A stretch of 43,635 nt of DNA from a virus. The position numbers were made by a program, and so were the translations under genes. The notes beneath the pieces are model-generated. The model worked only from the letters and a program-made list of their open reading frames with translations. It made no database searches and had not been told where the DNA came from. This document shows positions 1 through 7,891 of the stretch, one piece after another; positions within the stretch are counted from its first letter, which is position 1; every line of letters begins with the position of its first letter. The stretch lies in IMG/VR virus record IMGVR_UViG_3300021420_000066, positions 1 through 43,635 of that record; one strand, 5' to 3'.

Positions 1-131
1 AAAAGGCAGAGGTGCGCCGCGTAATACTGCACGGCGTCGGCATATTGCGGCGCGATCTGGGTCTCGGCGTCGCCGGGGTTGAGCAGCGGGATCGGCAGGC
101 AGATCACGTCCCATTCGGTCACATACGACTG
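1..131. repeat. Terminal overlap, left copy (matches 43505-43635)
   Basis: These 131 bases recur at 43505-43635 with five substitutions (window positions 75, 78, 117, 120 and 126). The repeat lies inside one minus-strand gene, and every difference falls at a third codon position and is synonymous. It is best read as the overlap of a circular or circularly permuted genome assembled from two closely related haplotypes. A physical terminal repeat would be expected to have identical copies. Confidence 0.9.
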
Positions 132-842
132 GTCGGGCGGCGGCTGGATTTGCACATAGCCCATCTGCTGGTTGATGGTCCACACCATGCCGCGCTGGGT
201 GAAGAACTGCTGGCTGCGCATGTAGGCCTGAAACAGCATCGAGCCGCGCCACAGCAGCGTATAGCGCTGGTCGCCCCACAGATAGGAAATCTGGATCACG
301 TTCATGACGTTGTTGAACATGGTGGCAGTCGCGACCGCGCCAGTGCCTCCGCCGGTGTCTGCGATGGTGATGGTTGGCGGCTGCTGGTTGCTCATCGAGG
401 GCGAGGTCGATGGCAGCGCCGGGTTATAGCCGGTGCCCCACACCAGCATGTTGATGCCGGTGATGACGCCGCTGGTGATAACCGGGACGCCGATTGCTTG
501 GACGGAACCAGAGGGGCCGGTGCCGAAGGTGACCGTGGTGGCGGGTGAGTAGCCAGAGCCGCCGCTGACGATGTTGGCGCCGACCACGATGCCGTTCTGG
601 CCGTTGGCACCAACCAGAGGATACAGCTCCTGGTTCGGGATCACCGAAACCGGATTGTAGGCGCTGTTGTTCGGGGCGTTGTTCGGCGCCGACAAATAGG
701 TCTGGCGCACGCACTGGAAATCCTCGCCGACCACGGTGCGGGCGTTGTTGATGGCGGCGGTGAGTTCGCTCTGGGAAAAGTCAGCGTTGGTCTGGTCGTG
801 GACCAGAAACTGCACTTGCGTGATGTAATCGGATAATAGCAT
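1..842 (-). CDS. Head-tail adaptor-like protein (N-terminal part, runs off the window)
   Basis: ATG at 840-842; the frame is open to base 1 and continues in phase at 43635 down to a stop at 43366, giving 326 aa on the closed circle. The N-terminus (MLLSDYITQVQFLVHD, then a helical SELTAAINNARTVVGED segment) looks like podovirus adaptor or tail-tubular-A-type proteins that sit under the portal. A central insert carries two glycine-rich beta repeats (SGGSGYSPATTVTF and WGTGYNPA). The gene directly precedes the nozzle-like gene in transcription order, as in T7-like phages (gp11 then gp12). The role is inferred from position and fold-like pattern; the repeats are directly visible. Confidence 0.7.
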   Translation of the reverse strand, partial: MLLSDYITQVQFLVHDQTNADFSQSELTAAINNARTVVGEDFQCVRQTYLSAPNNAPNNSAYNPVSVIPNQELYPLVGANGQNGIVVGANIVSGGSGYSPATTVTFGTGPSGSVQAIGVPVITSGVITGINMLVWGTGYNPALPSTSPSMSNQQPPTITIADTGGGTGAVATATMFNNVMNVIQISYLWGDQRYTLLWRGSMLFQAYMRSQQFFTQRGMVWTINQQMGYVQIQPPPDQSYVTEWDVICLPIPLLNPGDAETQIAPQYADAVQYYAAHLCL

Positions 843-845
843 TCA

Positions 846-1271
846 TCACGCCGCCCCTCGTCGCGTCGGCCGTTGCGGCAGCGCCGGCAGTTCGCCGTCC
901 TTGGGTGGTTCGGTCGGCACTTCCGCGTCCGCCGGGATCGGCGCGTTGAGATCGGGCGTATCCTCGACCATGCGGTAGGTCACCTGCGCGATGTCGAACT
1001 GGTCGAACAGCCGCTCCGCCTCGGTCTTGCCCTTGGTGCGGACCAGATGCGCCGGCGTGTTCCAGCCCTGACGGCGGGCGGTGTATTTGAACATTTCCTG
1101 ATGCGAGGCACCGTCGCGATAGCCGAACAGGTGACCGGCCATGTCCGGCTCCATGTTGGTCGACTCCTTGGCCGGAATCGTGATCGGCACGCCGTCGAAC
1201 ATGTCGCTGAAGTCGGTGTCGCCCTTGTTGGTGACCCGGACGTAGTGGATGCGATACTTCTCGTCGTTCAT
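846..1271 (-). CDS. Conserved phage protein of the capsid-adaptor interval
   Basis: 141 aa, ATG at 1269-1271 overlapping the previous stop (ATGA) and ending 4 nt before the adaptor gene. The protein is charged and soluble, begins MNDEKYRIHYVRVTNKGDTD, and has an acidic, proline-rich tail (EVPTEPPKDGELPALPQRP). There is no signal peptide or membrane segment. Position between capsid and adaptor suggests a head-completion or minor capsid role, but I recognise no family. Confidence 0.7.
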   Translation of the reverse strand: MNDEKYRIHYVRVTNKGDTDFSDMFDGVPITIPAKESTNMEPDMAGHLFGYRDGASHQEMFKYTARRQGWNTPAHLVRTKGKTEAERLFDQFDIAQVTYRMVEDTPDLNAPIPADAEVPTEPPKDGELPALPQRPTRRGAA

Positions 1272-1519
1272 TTCTTGAACTTCCGGTTCAAAATCTCGAT
1301 GCGCTGCAGCCGCTGCTTGTCCTGCTCCGGCACTGCCTTGCGGCTGAAGGTGGAGCGCACCATCGGCATCGGCAGATGCTTGGCGCCGATGTCGGCACCG
1401 ATATGGGAGGACACGATGGCCGGATTGAGCCGCGACACGAACGCACCACCGCGAACCCGCTGGTTGACGCTGTAGGTCTCGCCGAACATCTCCTTGCCGC
1501 GCATCTTCTCGTCAGGCAT
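1268..1519 (-). CDS. Small phage protein, head region
   Basis: 83 aa, from the ATG at 1517-1519 (TGATG overlap with the upstream stop) to a stop overlapping the next ATG (ATGA). It is basic at the C-terminus (LQRIEILNRKFKK). The upstream in-frame extension runs antisense to better genes, so the short start was chosen. Likely a virion or assembly protein by its tight coupling; function unknown. Confidence 0.65.
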   Translation of the reverse strand: MPDEKMRGKEMFGETYSVNQRVRGGAFVSRLNPAIVSSHIGADIGAKHLPMPMVRSTFSRKAVPEQDKQRLQRIEILNRKFKK

Positions 1520-1926
1520 CAGAAATATTCCAGAAAGGTGACGTTGGTCGGGCCGGCGCCGTTGGCGATGACATTGATGGCGGCACCGACGCCGCCGCCG
1601 GAAGCGAGGCCGGATGTGCCGATGGTGTAGCAGGATGTCACTAGGTTTCCGGTCGGCAGCACGACACCGGTGGTCAGCGACACCGGGGTGACGCTGCCGG
1701 TGGTGAAGGTGACGATAAGGGTGGCGCTGCCGTTGCAGATCGTCACCGCCTTGCGGGTCGGGTTGGCCGGCAGCGCCGCCAACGAGGCAGAGGCCGTGAC
1801 GCTGACCGTGGTAGTGACCGGCGACAGCACGGTGCTCTGGGCATGGGCGACGCGCCAAGAAAGGCCAGCGAGCCCGCCGGCCAGCAGCGCAGCCATCACC
1901 CAAGTGGAGAACGAAACGCGCTTCAT
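1519..1926 (-). CDS. Small structural-type protein with signal peptide
   Basis: 135 aa. The N-terminus (MKRVSFSTWVMAALLAGGLA ending in AHAQ) reads as a Sec signal peptide with probable cleavage after AHA. The mature part is Ser/Thr/Gly-rich beta sequence ending NVTFLEYF. This core resembles the widespread small phage proteins with the pattern ARKAVTICNGS...G, and resembles the product of 34198-34506, which ends VIVLLEYYS. Both neighbours are joined by overlapping stop/start codons, so it belongs to the late operon. A secretion signal on a head-region protein is unusual. Confidence 0.7.
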   Translation of the reverse strand: MKRVSFSTWVMAALLAGGLAGLSWRVAHAQSTVLSPVTTTVSVTASASLAALPANPTRKAVTICNGSATLIVTFTTGSVTPVSLTTGVVLPTGNLVTSCYTIGTSGLASGGGVGAAINVIANGAGPTNVTFLEYF

Positions 1927-2150
1927 GGCGTCACCGGATGCGGGGTGCCGAACAGGCCGGGCTTGGCTGCATCGGGCGGCGGCTCGTCGACCACCGGATC
2001 GGGCACGCCGATCAGCATCGGCTGCCAGATGCCGGCGCCGTCCAGTTCGTAGATCGAGTTTTCGGTCGCCAGCAGCACCCGTCCCGTCGTGAGTAGCGTG
2101 ACGCCGATGATCTTGCCGGTCACGGTATGGGCGGTCTTTTTCGTGGCCAT
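1923..2150 (-). CDS. Small hypothetical phage protein
   Basis: 75 aa, ATG at 2148-2150, stop overlapping the next start (ATGA). The first half is beta-prone (GKIIGVTLLTTGRVLLATEN); the second half is Pro-rich. It lies between two structural genes. No family recognised. Confidence 0.6.
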   Translation of the reverse strand: MATKKTAHTVTGKIIGVTLLTTGRVLLATENSIYELDGAGIWQPMLIGVPDPVVDEPPPDAAKPGLFGTPHPVTP

Positions 2151-2160
2151 AGTCGGTCTC

Positions 2161-3054
2161 CTACTGGACCCGCGGTTGGAATGCGGCGGTGGCGTTGGCG
2201 GCGGCGGTGACCGCCGACATGGTGACAGTGGCGGCGCCGACGCCGGTGATGGTTCCGGTCGGGGTGCCGGTATAGCCCGAGCCGTTGTTGACGATGACGA
2301 CGCCAGTGACGGTGGCCGAGCCAGTCAGCGCGGTCGAGGTCAACTGCACGCCGACGGCGCTCGTGTTCTGGTTGCCCGGCACCGCATTGGTCGGGTAGAC
2401 CAGCCCCGGCGGCGGGAATGCGGCAGCGGCAAAGGTGCCACCGCCCGATGGGCCGCCGGTGTAATAGGCCGGCTGCGGGATCACGTACCAGTTCGGCGCC
2501 ACGGCGTAACCGGCGCCGGCGGTGACGATGGTGACCGAGGCGATGGTGCCGGTCGCGGAAAGTGCCGCAACCGCAGTGGCCTGGATGCCGCCGGTCGGAG
2601 GCGGGTCGCAGCACAGCAGTGGCGGCACCAGGAAGCCACTTCCTGCCTGGGTGATGGTGGGCGCGGCAACCGAGCCGCCGACGATGACGTAGCCGGTAGC
2701 CTGCACACCACCGGTGGTGTTGGAGGCGATGATTGCCAGCACGCCGGAGCCGGCGGTGCCGATGCCGTTGGTGCCGGTGGTGCCGGCGGTGAACGAGGCC
2801 ACCTGGACGATGCCGGTGGTGTTGATCAGGCGAATGTTGGTGCCGTCCGAGGAGATGAAATCACTCGCACTGGCGATGCTCTGCCAGGCGGTGGAGATCG
2901 GGTTCCACCACTGCAGCGACATGTTGGCTGGCACGTTGCACAGCCATTCGCCGGACGGCAGATACCAGGTGCCGCCGGTGCCGAGCGTGATCTGCACCAT
3001 GCCTTCCGAGGGCTGGGCGGTCGGATAAGGAAAATTGCCGCGGACTTGTGCCAT
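2161..3054 (-). CDS. Virion protein with GSGY-type beta repeats
   Basis: 297 aa, directly after the capsid gene. The N-terminal 60 residues (FPYPTAQPSEGMVQITLG, YLPSGEWLCN) form a distinct domain. From about residue 105 on there are three glycine-rich units with the pattern VxIxxxGSGYxxxP followed by a Gly/Ala-rich strand (QAGSGFLVPP, TAGAGYAVAP, NNGSGYTGTP). The same repeat occurs in the adaptor and nozzle genes. Probably a capsid decoration or neck protein; the exact role is not shown by the sequence. Confidence 0.7.
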   Translation of the reverse strand: MAQVRGNFPYPTAQPSEGMVQITLGTGGTWYLPSGEWLCNVPANMSLQWWNPISTAWQSIASASDFISSDGTNIRLINTTGIVQVASFTAGTTGTNGIGTAGSGVLAIIASNTTGGVQATGYVIVGGSVAAPTITQAGSGFLVPPLLCCDPPPTGGIQATAVAALSATGTIASVTIVTAGAGYAVAPNWYVIPQPAYYTGGPSGGGTFAAAAFPPPGLVYPTNAVPGNQNTSAVGVQLTSTALTGSATVTGVVIVNNGSGYTGTPTGTITGVGAATVTMSAVTAAANATAAFQPRVQ

Positions 3055-3061
3055 GTTGCCC

Positions 3062-4072
3062 TCAAATATTCAGGAACGCGAGACCGTCGAACTTGCCGTG
3101 TGCCTTGCACTTGACGTCGACCAGTTCGAGCAGCGACAGGATGGCGCCGATATACCCCAACTGGTTGTTCGGCAGCGTCGATTCGAACCCGGTGAAGGAA
3201 AACGCCGCGCGCTCATGCAAGAACAGCGACAGGTAGTTGTTGTTGACGAGATAGAGCGTGCCCTCCGGGCAGTACGGGTCGGCGTAGAACGGCACGCCGG
3301 CGACATCGAGTGCGCGGAAGAGCGACTGCACCTTGGTGTCGGCGCCGAACGCCGAACCCGGCGTGATGTTGTAGCGCTCTTGGCTGGTGAAGTCCTGCGC
3401 CAGCAAGGTCCAGGTGCCGAACCCCATGATGCCCAATGTCGGCATCTCGCCCGTGGTCTTAGAGACCTGGGCGATATACTGCAGCATCAAATTGCGGGTT
3501 GGAGTGGTGGTGCCGGTGCCATGGACGTAGGTGGATTTCCAGAAGGCGTTGGTGGTTCGAGATACACCTCCGTAAGTGGCGGAGAAAGTGCCGTCGTCGA
3601 TAGCGGCCGGTAGGCCCACCAGTTGCTGCTGGTTGCTAACGTTGTTGAACAGGGCTGTAGCAAACGTGTCGATGGTGACGTTGGTTGAGTCATTCATCCT
3701 CGCTTCGATCAGGGGGACGACCGAGTAATCGAGCTGCACCAGGCCTTCCATCCCGAGGAACGGGATCGTGGTGACGAAGGCCTTGAGGTTGAACTCGGCG
3801 TTCTGGATGCCGGGCTGCACGCCGGGCTGCTGGAACGAGCCGGAGTAATCGACCCATTGCCCCGACACCATCGGCGCACCCTGCAAGGGTGCGGTGATCG
3901 GCGACAGACCGCCGGTCGCCACTTGCGCCGAGGACAACAGCGCAGCAATCAGCGGCGCGGATTTCCATAACTGGACGTAGACGCGGGGCATGTAGGCCCT
4001 TCGAACTACTGAGGAAAGTTCGCTTGCTATGGCCCCAGAGGCTGGGATTATGCCTGATCCGAATTGTGGCAC
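3062..4072 (-). CDS. Major capsid protein
   Basis: 336 aa, GTG start at 4070-4072 with a TAGGAG Shine-Dalgarno 9 nt upstream. Length, position right after the scaffold gene and the long central region with mixed helices and strands fit an HK97-fold major capsid protein of a podovirus. Typical features are the N-terminal arm (RRAYMPRVYVQLWKSAPLIA), a dimer/spine-like segment (WKSTYVHGTGTTTPTRN) and the C-terminal LYLVNNNYLSLFLHERAAFS region, which recalls the A-domain strands of this fold. Assignment rests on order and pattern, not on a database match. Confidence 0.85.
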   Translation of the reverse strand: MPQFGSGIIPASGAIASELSSVVRRAYMPRVYVQLWKSAPLIAALLSSAQVATGGLSPITAPLQGAPMVSGQWVDYSGSFQQPGVQPGIQNAEFNLKAFVTTIPFLGMEGLVQLDYSVVPLIEARMNDSTNVTIDTFATALFNNVSNQQQLVGLPAAIDDGTFSATYGGVSRTTNAFWKSTYVHGTGTTTPTRNLMLQYIAQVSKTTGEMPTLGIMGFGTWTLLAQDFTSQERYNITPGSAFGADTKVQSLFRALDVAGVPFYADPYCPEGTLYLVNNNYLSLFLHERAAFSFTGFESTLPNNQLGYIGAILSLLELVDVKCKAHGKFDGLAFLNI

Positions 4073-4097
4073 AGCAAAATACTCCTACTGGTTGTAC

Positions 4098-4631
4098 CTA
4101 GCGTTTCTTCCGCATGAATTCGCCGATCACCTGATGCGCGGTGTCGCGCGCCGCCTTGGTCGGGTCGTTACCGAACTTGGCGAATTCAGGCATTTCCCAG
4201 GTGGCGCCGTGCTGCGGCGGCTCGTTGTCCAGATTTGGCTCGACGGGCGGCAGCGTCGCGGCGTACAGCGTGGCGCCGTCCTCGTAGTCGCTGATGCCCT
4301 TCTTGGTCATCAACTCTTCGATCTTCTTGACATCATCCTCGGAATATTTCCGTCCCGCCGAATCGCCGTTCAGCAGCCGGGTGCGCTTGGCGTTCATCTG
4401 CGCCAGCATTTCGTCCTGCTGCCGCTTGATCGCCGCCTCTTCCTGCTCGCGCTTGAAGGCCTCGAACTTGTCCTCGACATCGACATCGGCGAACGCCGCG
4501 GCGTGTTTACTGTCGGGCGCGATCTCGCGGATCGCTTTCGCAATGGTCTTGCGGGTTTTCTTGTCATGCGCCAGCTTCAGGAACAATTCCCTGAGTTCGT
4601 CGGTCGGCGGCGCCTGGTGGGTATCGGTCAT
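4098..4631 (-). CDS. Scaffolding protein (probable)
   Basis: 177 aa, highly charged and mostly helical. A central coiled-coil-like stretch (EDKFEAFKREQEEAAIKRQQ, residues about 52-71) and a basic C-terminus ending GEFMRKKR are typical of phage scaffolds, whose basic tail contacts the capsid. It lies between portal-proximal genes and the major capsid gene, the usual scaffold slot. Its ATG overlaps the previous stop (ATGA). Confidence 0.75.
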   Translation of the reverse strand: MTDTHQAPPTDELRELFLKLAHDKKTRKTIAKAIREIAPDSKHAAAFADVDVEDKFEAFKREQEEAAIKRQQDEMLAQMNAKRTRLLNGDSAGRKYSEDDVKKIEELMTKKGISDYEDGATLYAATLPPVEPNLDNEPPQHGATWEMPEFAKFGNDPTKAARDTAHQVIGEFMRKKR

Positions 4632-4843
4632 CAGATCGGCTTGCCCTTCTGGGCCGAGGGTCCGCCGCGTTCAAGGGTCGGCGAGCCGGTCTTGTAGCGC
4701 TCACCGGATGGCGAGGTCAGCTTTTCCGACGAGGTGAAGCCGCCGAGCGCGGTATACTCCGGCGGGTTGCGGAAGATACCGTCTTCCATGCGGCGGGTGC
4801 GCAGATTGCCGGTCTTGACCTTTGGCCTCAGATATTCTGTCAC
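4631..4843 (-). CDS. Small head-region protein
   Basis: 70 aa from a GTG start at 4841-4843 that overlaps the upstream TGA (GTGA), ending with an ATGA overlap into the scaffold gene. The sequence MTEYLRPKVKTGNLRTRRME is basic and hydrophilic. A longer in-frame opening exists upstream but runs through the better 141-aa gene, so the coupled GTG was chosen. Function unknown. Confidence 0.65.
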   Translation of the reverse strand: MTEYLRPKVKTGNLRTRRMEDGIFRNPPEYTALGGFTSSEKLTSPSGERYKTGSPTLERGGPSAQKGKPI

Positions 4844-5265
4844 GCTGCTTCTCCCTCTGCGCCTCCGCCCATGCCGGGCGGCGGGGTGTTGTTGGCGACA
4901 ATGCCCGGCGGCGGGGCTGCCGATAGCGGTCCCTGTTTGTTGGCCATAGCCATCTGGGCAAGGCCCGCCGGGACCATGTTGGCCTGTTCCGCCTTGCCAA
5001 AAATCGGATTGAGTGAGGACATCGCGCGCAGCAGCGCCTGCTGCTCCTTGGAGCCGGCCTCGAACGCCATACTTGCCTTGAGCAGCATCGGCATCACGGC
5101 TTTCACGCTTTGCACCGCAGCGGCCTTGTTGCCGGCACCGCCGCCGGGCGACATCACCGGCGAGCCGCCCGGACCTGGCGGGCCACCAGCGGGAGACCCC
5201 GGCATCGACGGACCACCGGGGGGTGGTGCCGGCGGTGGTGCCATTGGGGCTCCAGGTGCTTCCAT
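4840..5265 (-). CDS. Pro/Gly-rich protein between portal and scaffold
   Basis: 141 aa with low-complexity Pro/Gly/Ala ends (APPPAPPPGGPSMPGSPAGG near the start, PPPGMGGGAEGEAA at the end) around an amphipathic helical centre (residues about 47-100, VQSVKAVMPMLLKASMAFEA). It is the first gene after the terminator at 5314-5344. It resembles the Pro/Gly-rich product of 40094-40414 in composition. Role unknown; presumably capsid assembly by position. Confidence 0.65.
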   Translation of the reverse strand: MEAPGAPMAPPPAPPPGGPSMPGSPAGGPPGPGGSPVMSPGGGAGNKAAAVQSVKAVMPMLLKASMAFEAGSKEQQALLRAMSSLNPIFGKAEQANMVPAGLAQMAMANKQGPLSAAPPPGIVANNTPPPGMGGGAEGEAA

Positions 5266-5313
5266 GGCGCAATTGATACGCTTGTCGAGGTATCCGCGTC
5301 AATCCATTGAATC

Positions 5314-5344
5314 AAAACACCCCGCGGTGGGTCATCGCGGGGTG
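5314..5344 (-). terminator. Rho-independent terminator after the 16-aa peptide
   Basis: A perfect 9-bp inverted repeat (CACCCCGCG at 5318-5326, CGCGGGGTG at 5336-5344) with a 9-nt loop. On the minus strand it is followed directly by TTTT (5317-5314). It lies 36 nt past the stop of the 16-aa ORF and upstream of the 141-aa gene, so it would end or attenuate transcription coming from the portal side. Confidence 0.65.
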
Positions 5345-5379
5345 CCTTGCGAGTTAGCTCCTCTGAACAAACGGCTGGC

Positions 5380-5430
5380 TTACTTCCGGCGGTGCTTACG
5401 TCCACCGCGACGATGACGACGCTTGGCCAT
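5380..5430 (-). CDS. 16-residue, highly basic peptide
   Basis: ATG at 5428-5430 to TAA at 5380-5382, encoding MAKRRHRRGGRKHRRK: 11 of 16 residues are Arg or Lys. A strong Shine-Dalgarno (GGAAGGGAG) lies 6 nt upstream. It sits alone between a promoter-like sequence (5509-5536) and a terminator (5314-5344). The composition suggests nucleic-acid or capsid binding, or protamine-like action, but this is speculation. Real translation is supported by the ribosome site and isolation only. Confidence 0.55.
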   Translation of the reverse strand: MAKRRHRRGGRKHRRK

Positions 5431-5508
5431 GACAGGCTCCCTTCCTGGTTGGAGGAATGGCGGTCGTAATCGGATGGGGATATCCGAAACGCCCGTTTCA
5501 ACACAGTC

Positions 5509-5536
5509 AGGCTATCACGATTGTCTGTGGCGTCAA
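5509..5536 (-). promoter_or_regulatory. Candidate sigma70-like promoter after the portal gene
   Basis: On the minus strand TTGACG (5536-5531), a 16-nt spacer and TAGCCT (5514-5509) with an extended TGa before the -10. It overlaps the portal stop codon and would give a short transcript with the 16-aa ORF ending at the terminator. A 14-bp palindrome (GAAACGCCCGTTTC-type, 5486-5499) lies just downstream and could be an operator. Confidence 0.35.
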
Positions 5537-7296
5537 GGATGCGCGCCCTTGCCGTTGCTCTTGCCCTTCGGCGCGCCCGGCTCCGGCAATCCCATCTTCA
5601 TCCGCATCTGCGCGGCTTGGGCCGCCTTCTTCTGGCGGGCACGGAGCGCGTGCAGCAGATTGTCCCGATCCGGCGGATTGAGCAGCCGCAGCAGGCCCTC
5701 GGCGTCGATCGCCTGTGCCTTGAACAGGAACGCGGCCAGTTCCTTCGAATCGTCGGCGTAGAGCGGCGAGTGCGAATGGCCGGCGATTCGCAACGAATAT
5801 TCCTCGCTCATGTTGGCGTAGTAGAACGGATCGCCCGGCTTGCCGTCTTCCTTGGGGTCGGGCACGATCGGGTTGTCATCGTTGCGCATGTGCAGTTTGA
5901 AGGTCAGGTCGCCGAGCCGCACCAGCGGTCCCTCCAGCTTCAGCGCGGTCTTCTTGATTCGGCCGGCGCCGGTGGTGGCCAACTGCTTGGCGTGATCCTT
6001 GGAACGGACGCCGGCAGTGCCCTTGCCCTGCACCACCTCGGTCAATCCCGACGCTTCCATAAAGAGTTGCCCGATCTGCATGTAGTCGGCGAAGATGTCG
6101 GGTGGCATTTCCGGGTAGAGTTCCTTGATCGCGGCCTGCGGCAATTGGTCCATCACCCACGAATCAGCACCGCCGAACGCGTCCATCTTCTCGTCGCTTA
6201 AGCCCATGAAGCCACTTCCGACCCGCGGCGGGTAGGCCTGCTTCTCCAGGATGTCGTGTATCTGGTCGAGCCGTTCGTTCGACCATTGCTGCAGCGGAAT
6301 CAGGCTTTCGATGTGCGCCTTGCCCCAGAAATACTCGTAGATCGAGTAGGGCCGCACCAGCGTGTAGGGATGCTCGCGGGGCAGGAACGGGTTGCACTTG
6401 GTGTTGTAGAACGGTTCCTGTTGCTTGCGCTGCGCGCGAAAACCCTCGGTGCCCTTCAAGGCCTCGATGGTGCGCTTGCTGTCGCTTATCACCAAGCCCG
6501 GCGTCACCACCCAGAACACCCGGTAATCCTCGCACTCGTCGTCCCAGATCGTCACCTCGTGGAATTCGACCAGCGGGCGGTCGATCTTGGCATGGTAGGT
6601 GGCGCGCGACACGTAGCTTGGATTGATGGCGCCCGAGGTCTGACCGCCGATGTTTTCGCCGCCGGTCGACGAGATGATCATCCGGGTGATCAATTCGGGG
6701 AACGGTGATTCGTAGGGCGTGTTGACCACCGACAGCACGTCTATCTTGTCGGAAAGCCCGGCGCGGGTCAGCCGCTGGCAGGCGTTGTCGTAGTCGATAT
6801 GGTAAGAGTGGCAGAACGCCTGCTGGCTTTCCAGTTCGGTGATTTCCTCGGCGAACACCCCGAACTGCCACGGCATGATCAGCTTGCAGGTCGGGTCGTC
6901 GTTGACATCGCTCCAGCCGGACTTGAGGATCACGCTGTCGAATTCCAGCGCGCCGATCAGCGCGTCGCCAAAGAAGTCGAACATGCCGGCGTCGCGGAAG
7001 TCGTTGTTGAAGGCATCCTGCGCGCTCATGTACTGCTTGACCACTTCGTCCTTCGAGTTGAGCGGCGCGGAGAGGGAGAAGGTGGCGTGGTCGGGCGAGT
7101 AGAGGAACGAGGCCACGAGGTCGAGGTGGCTTTCGATCCTGTTGTAGATCACCTGGTCGGGGTCTTCACCGCCATAGAGGAAGAACTGCCGCCTACGGTC
7201 GTATAAATCCTTGCGGTCCTTCTTGGAGGCCACGCAGGTGTCGACCACCCATTGCACGAATTCGTCGCGGCGCTCCTTCTCGTGCGGGATGATCAC
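5533..7296 (-). CDS. Portal protein
   Basis: 587 aa from a GTG start (7294-7296) overlapping the upstream TGA. Length and gene order (terminase, portal, scaffold, capsid) fit a podovirus portal, the dodecameric channel through which DNA is packaged and ejected. Features include an N-terminal helical segment (HEKERRDEFVQWVVDTCVAS), YNRIESHLDLVASFLYSPDH, the central wing region, and a helical C-terminus with GMTRP-like loops (SGLTEVVQGKGTAGVRS) ending in an Ala/Gln/Lys-rich tail that may enter the capsid. Confidence 0.85.
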   Translation of the reverse strand: MIIPHEKERRDEFVQWVVDTCVASKKDRKDLYDRRRQFFLYGGEDPDQVIYNRIESHLDLVASFLYSPDHATFSLSAPLNSKDEVVKQYMSAQDAFNNDFRDAGMFDFFGDALIGALEFDSVILKSGWSDVNDDPTCKLIMPWQFGVFAEEITELESQQAFCHSYHIDYDNACQRLTRAGLSDKIDVLSVVNTPYESPFPELITRMIISSTGGENIGGQTSGAINPSYVSRATYHAKIDRPLVEFHEVTIWDDECEDYRVFWVVTPGLVISDSKRTIEALKGTEGFRAQRKQQEPFYNTKCNPFLPREHPYTLVRPYSIYEYFWGKAHIESLIPLQQWSNERLDQIHDILEKQAYPPRVGSGFMGLSDEKMDAFGGADSWVMDQLPQAAIKELYPEMPPDIFADYMQIGQLFMEASGLTEVVQGKGTAGVRSKDHAKQLATTGAGRIKKTALKLEGPLVRLGDLTFKLHMRNDDNPIVPDPKEDGKPGDPFYYANMSEEYSLRIAGHSHSPLYADDSKELAAFLFKAQAIDAEGLLRLLNPPDRDNLLHALRARQKKAAQAAQMRMKMGLPEPGAPKGKSNGKGAHP

Positions 7297-7439
7297 GGCT
7301 TGGCCTGTGTCAGCAGATATTCGGCATCACGCAAAAATACCGGATTGGGTTCGCCTTCAAAACGCAAGCCTTTCTTGCCAAGTCGCACAATAGTTTCGTT
7401 GCGTTCGGGATCATAAGTCCATTTGATTTTGCGATTCAT
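7293..7439 (-). CDS. 48-aa protein coupled to portal
   Basis: ATG at 7437-7439 overlaps the stop of the upstream gene (ATGA), and its own TGA overlaps the portal GTG. Sequence MNRKIKWTYDPERNETIVRL is beta-prone and soluble. The coupling on both sides supports a real gene. Unknown function. Confidence 0.6.
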   Translation of the reverse strand: MNRKIKWTYDPERNETIVRLGKKGLRFEGEPNPVFLRDAEYLLTQAKP

Positions 7440-7891
7440 GGCTTGTGCCTCGCCTCGATCGCGGTGTTGCTGCGCATTTCGGGATAGGCGGAATTGCGCT
7501 GCAGTGCCGTGCCGGGTGCCGCCTTGACCTTGAAGTCAACCTTGTTGGCGGTCGGCACGCACTGCGCGCCCCGCGACGGGTCGATCGCCGCCATGAAACC
7601 ATTACCGAAGTTGTGCACGTTGCCGGCGGTCGGCGGCGGCGCGGCAGGGATGTTGACCTTCTTGGCGCCGCGGCCTCGTTCTGCAGAATTCAGATCGGGC
7701 AGTTTGAACAGGTCGGCCAGCGCGCGCAATTCCGCGTCGGCTCCCTTGGCGCCGTTGCCGATATGGCCGCCGGCCGGACGCCAGCTTGTGCGGACGCATC
7801 TACATTTCGGACAAGCTGGGTTTGGTTCATACGAGTCGAACCAGGCCTCGCAGCGCTGGTTCTGGCAAATCCATGAACGGAGGATGGACAT
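7436..7891 (-). CDS. Zinc-ribbon protein upstream of portal
   Basis: 151 aa from ATG 7889-7891; a TTG at 7925-7927 could add 12 residues. The N-terminus carries Cys pairs (WICQNQRCEAW, then ACPKCRC), an apparent zinc ribbon, followed by a Gly/Ala-rich linker and a basic C-terminus with TANKVDFKVKAAPG. Operon position suggests a packaging or head role; the function is not identified. The stop overlaps the next ATG. Confidence 0.6.
   Translation of the reverse strand: MSILRSWICQNQRCEAWFDSYEPNPACPKCRCVRTSWRPAGGHIGNGAKGADAELRALADLFKLPDLNSAERGRGAKKVNIPAAPPPTAGNVHNFGNGFMAAIDPSRGAQCVPTANKVDFKVKAAPGTALQRNSAYPEMRSNTAIEARHKP

Noticed and set aside
26-700. Various plus- and minus-strand ORFs at the window start
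   Set aside because: They oppose or shift from the adaptor gene, which is in frame for all 842 bases and has synonymous variation.
2089-3114. Long 341-aa plus-strand ORF opposite the repeat protein
   Set aside because: Gly/Arg/Asp-rich antisense frame produced by GC-rich wobble positions; no ribosome site.
5154-5504. 116-aa minus-strand ORF overlapping the terminator and the small peptide
   Set aside because: It crosses the hairpin and the 16-aa ORF in another frame and has no ribosome site; likely a shadow.
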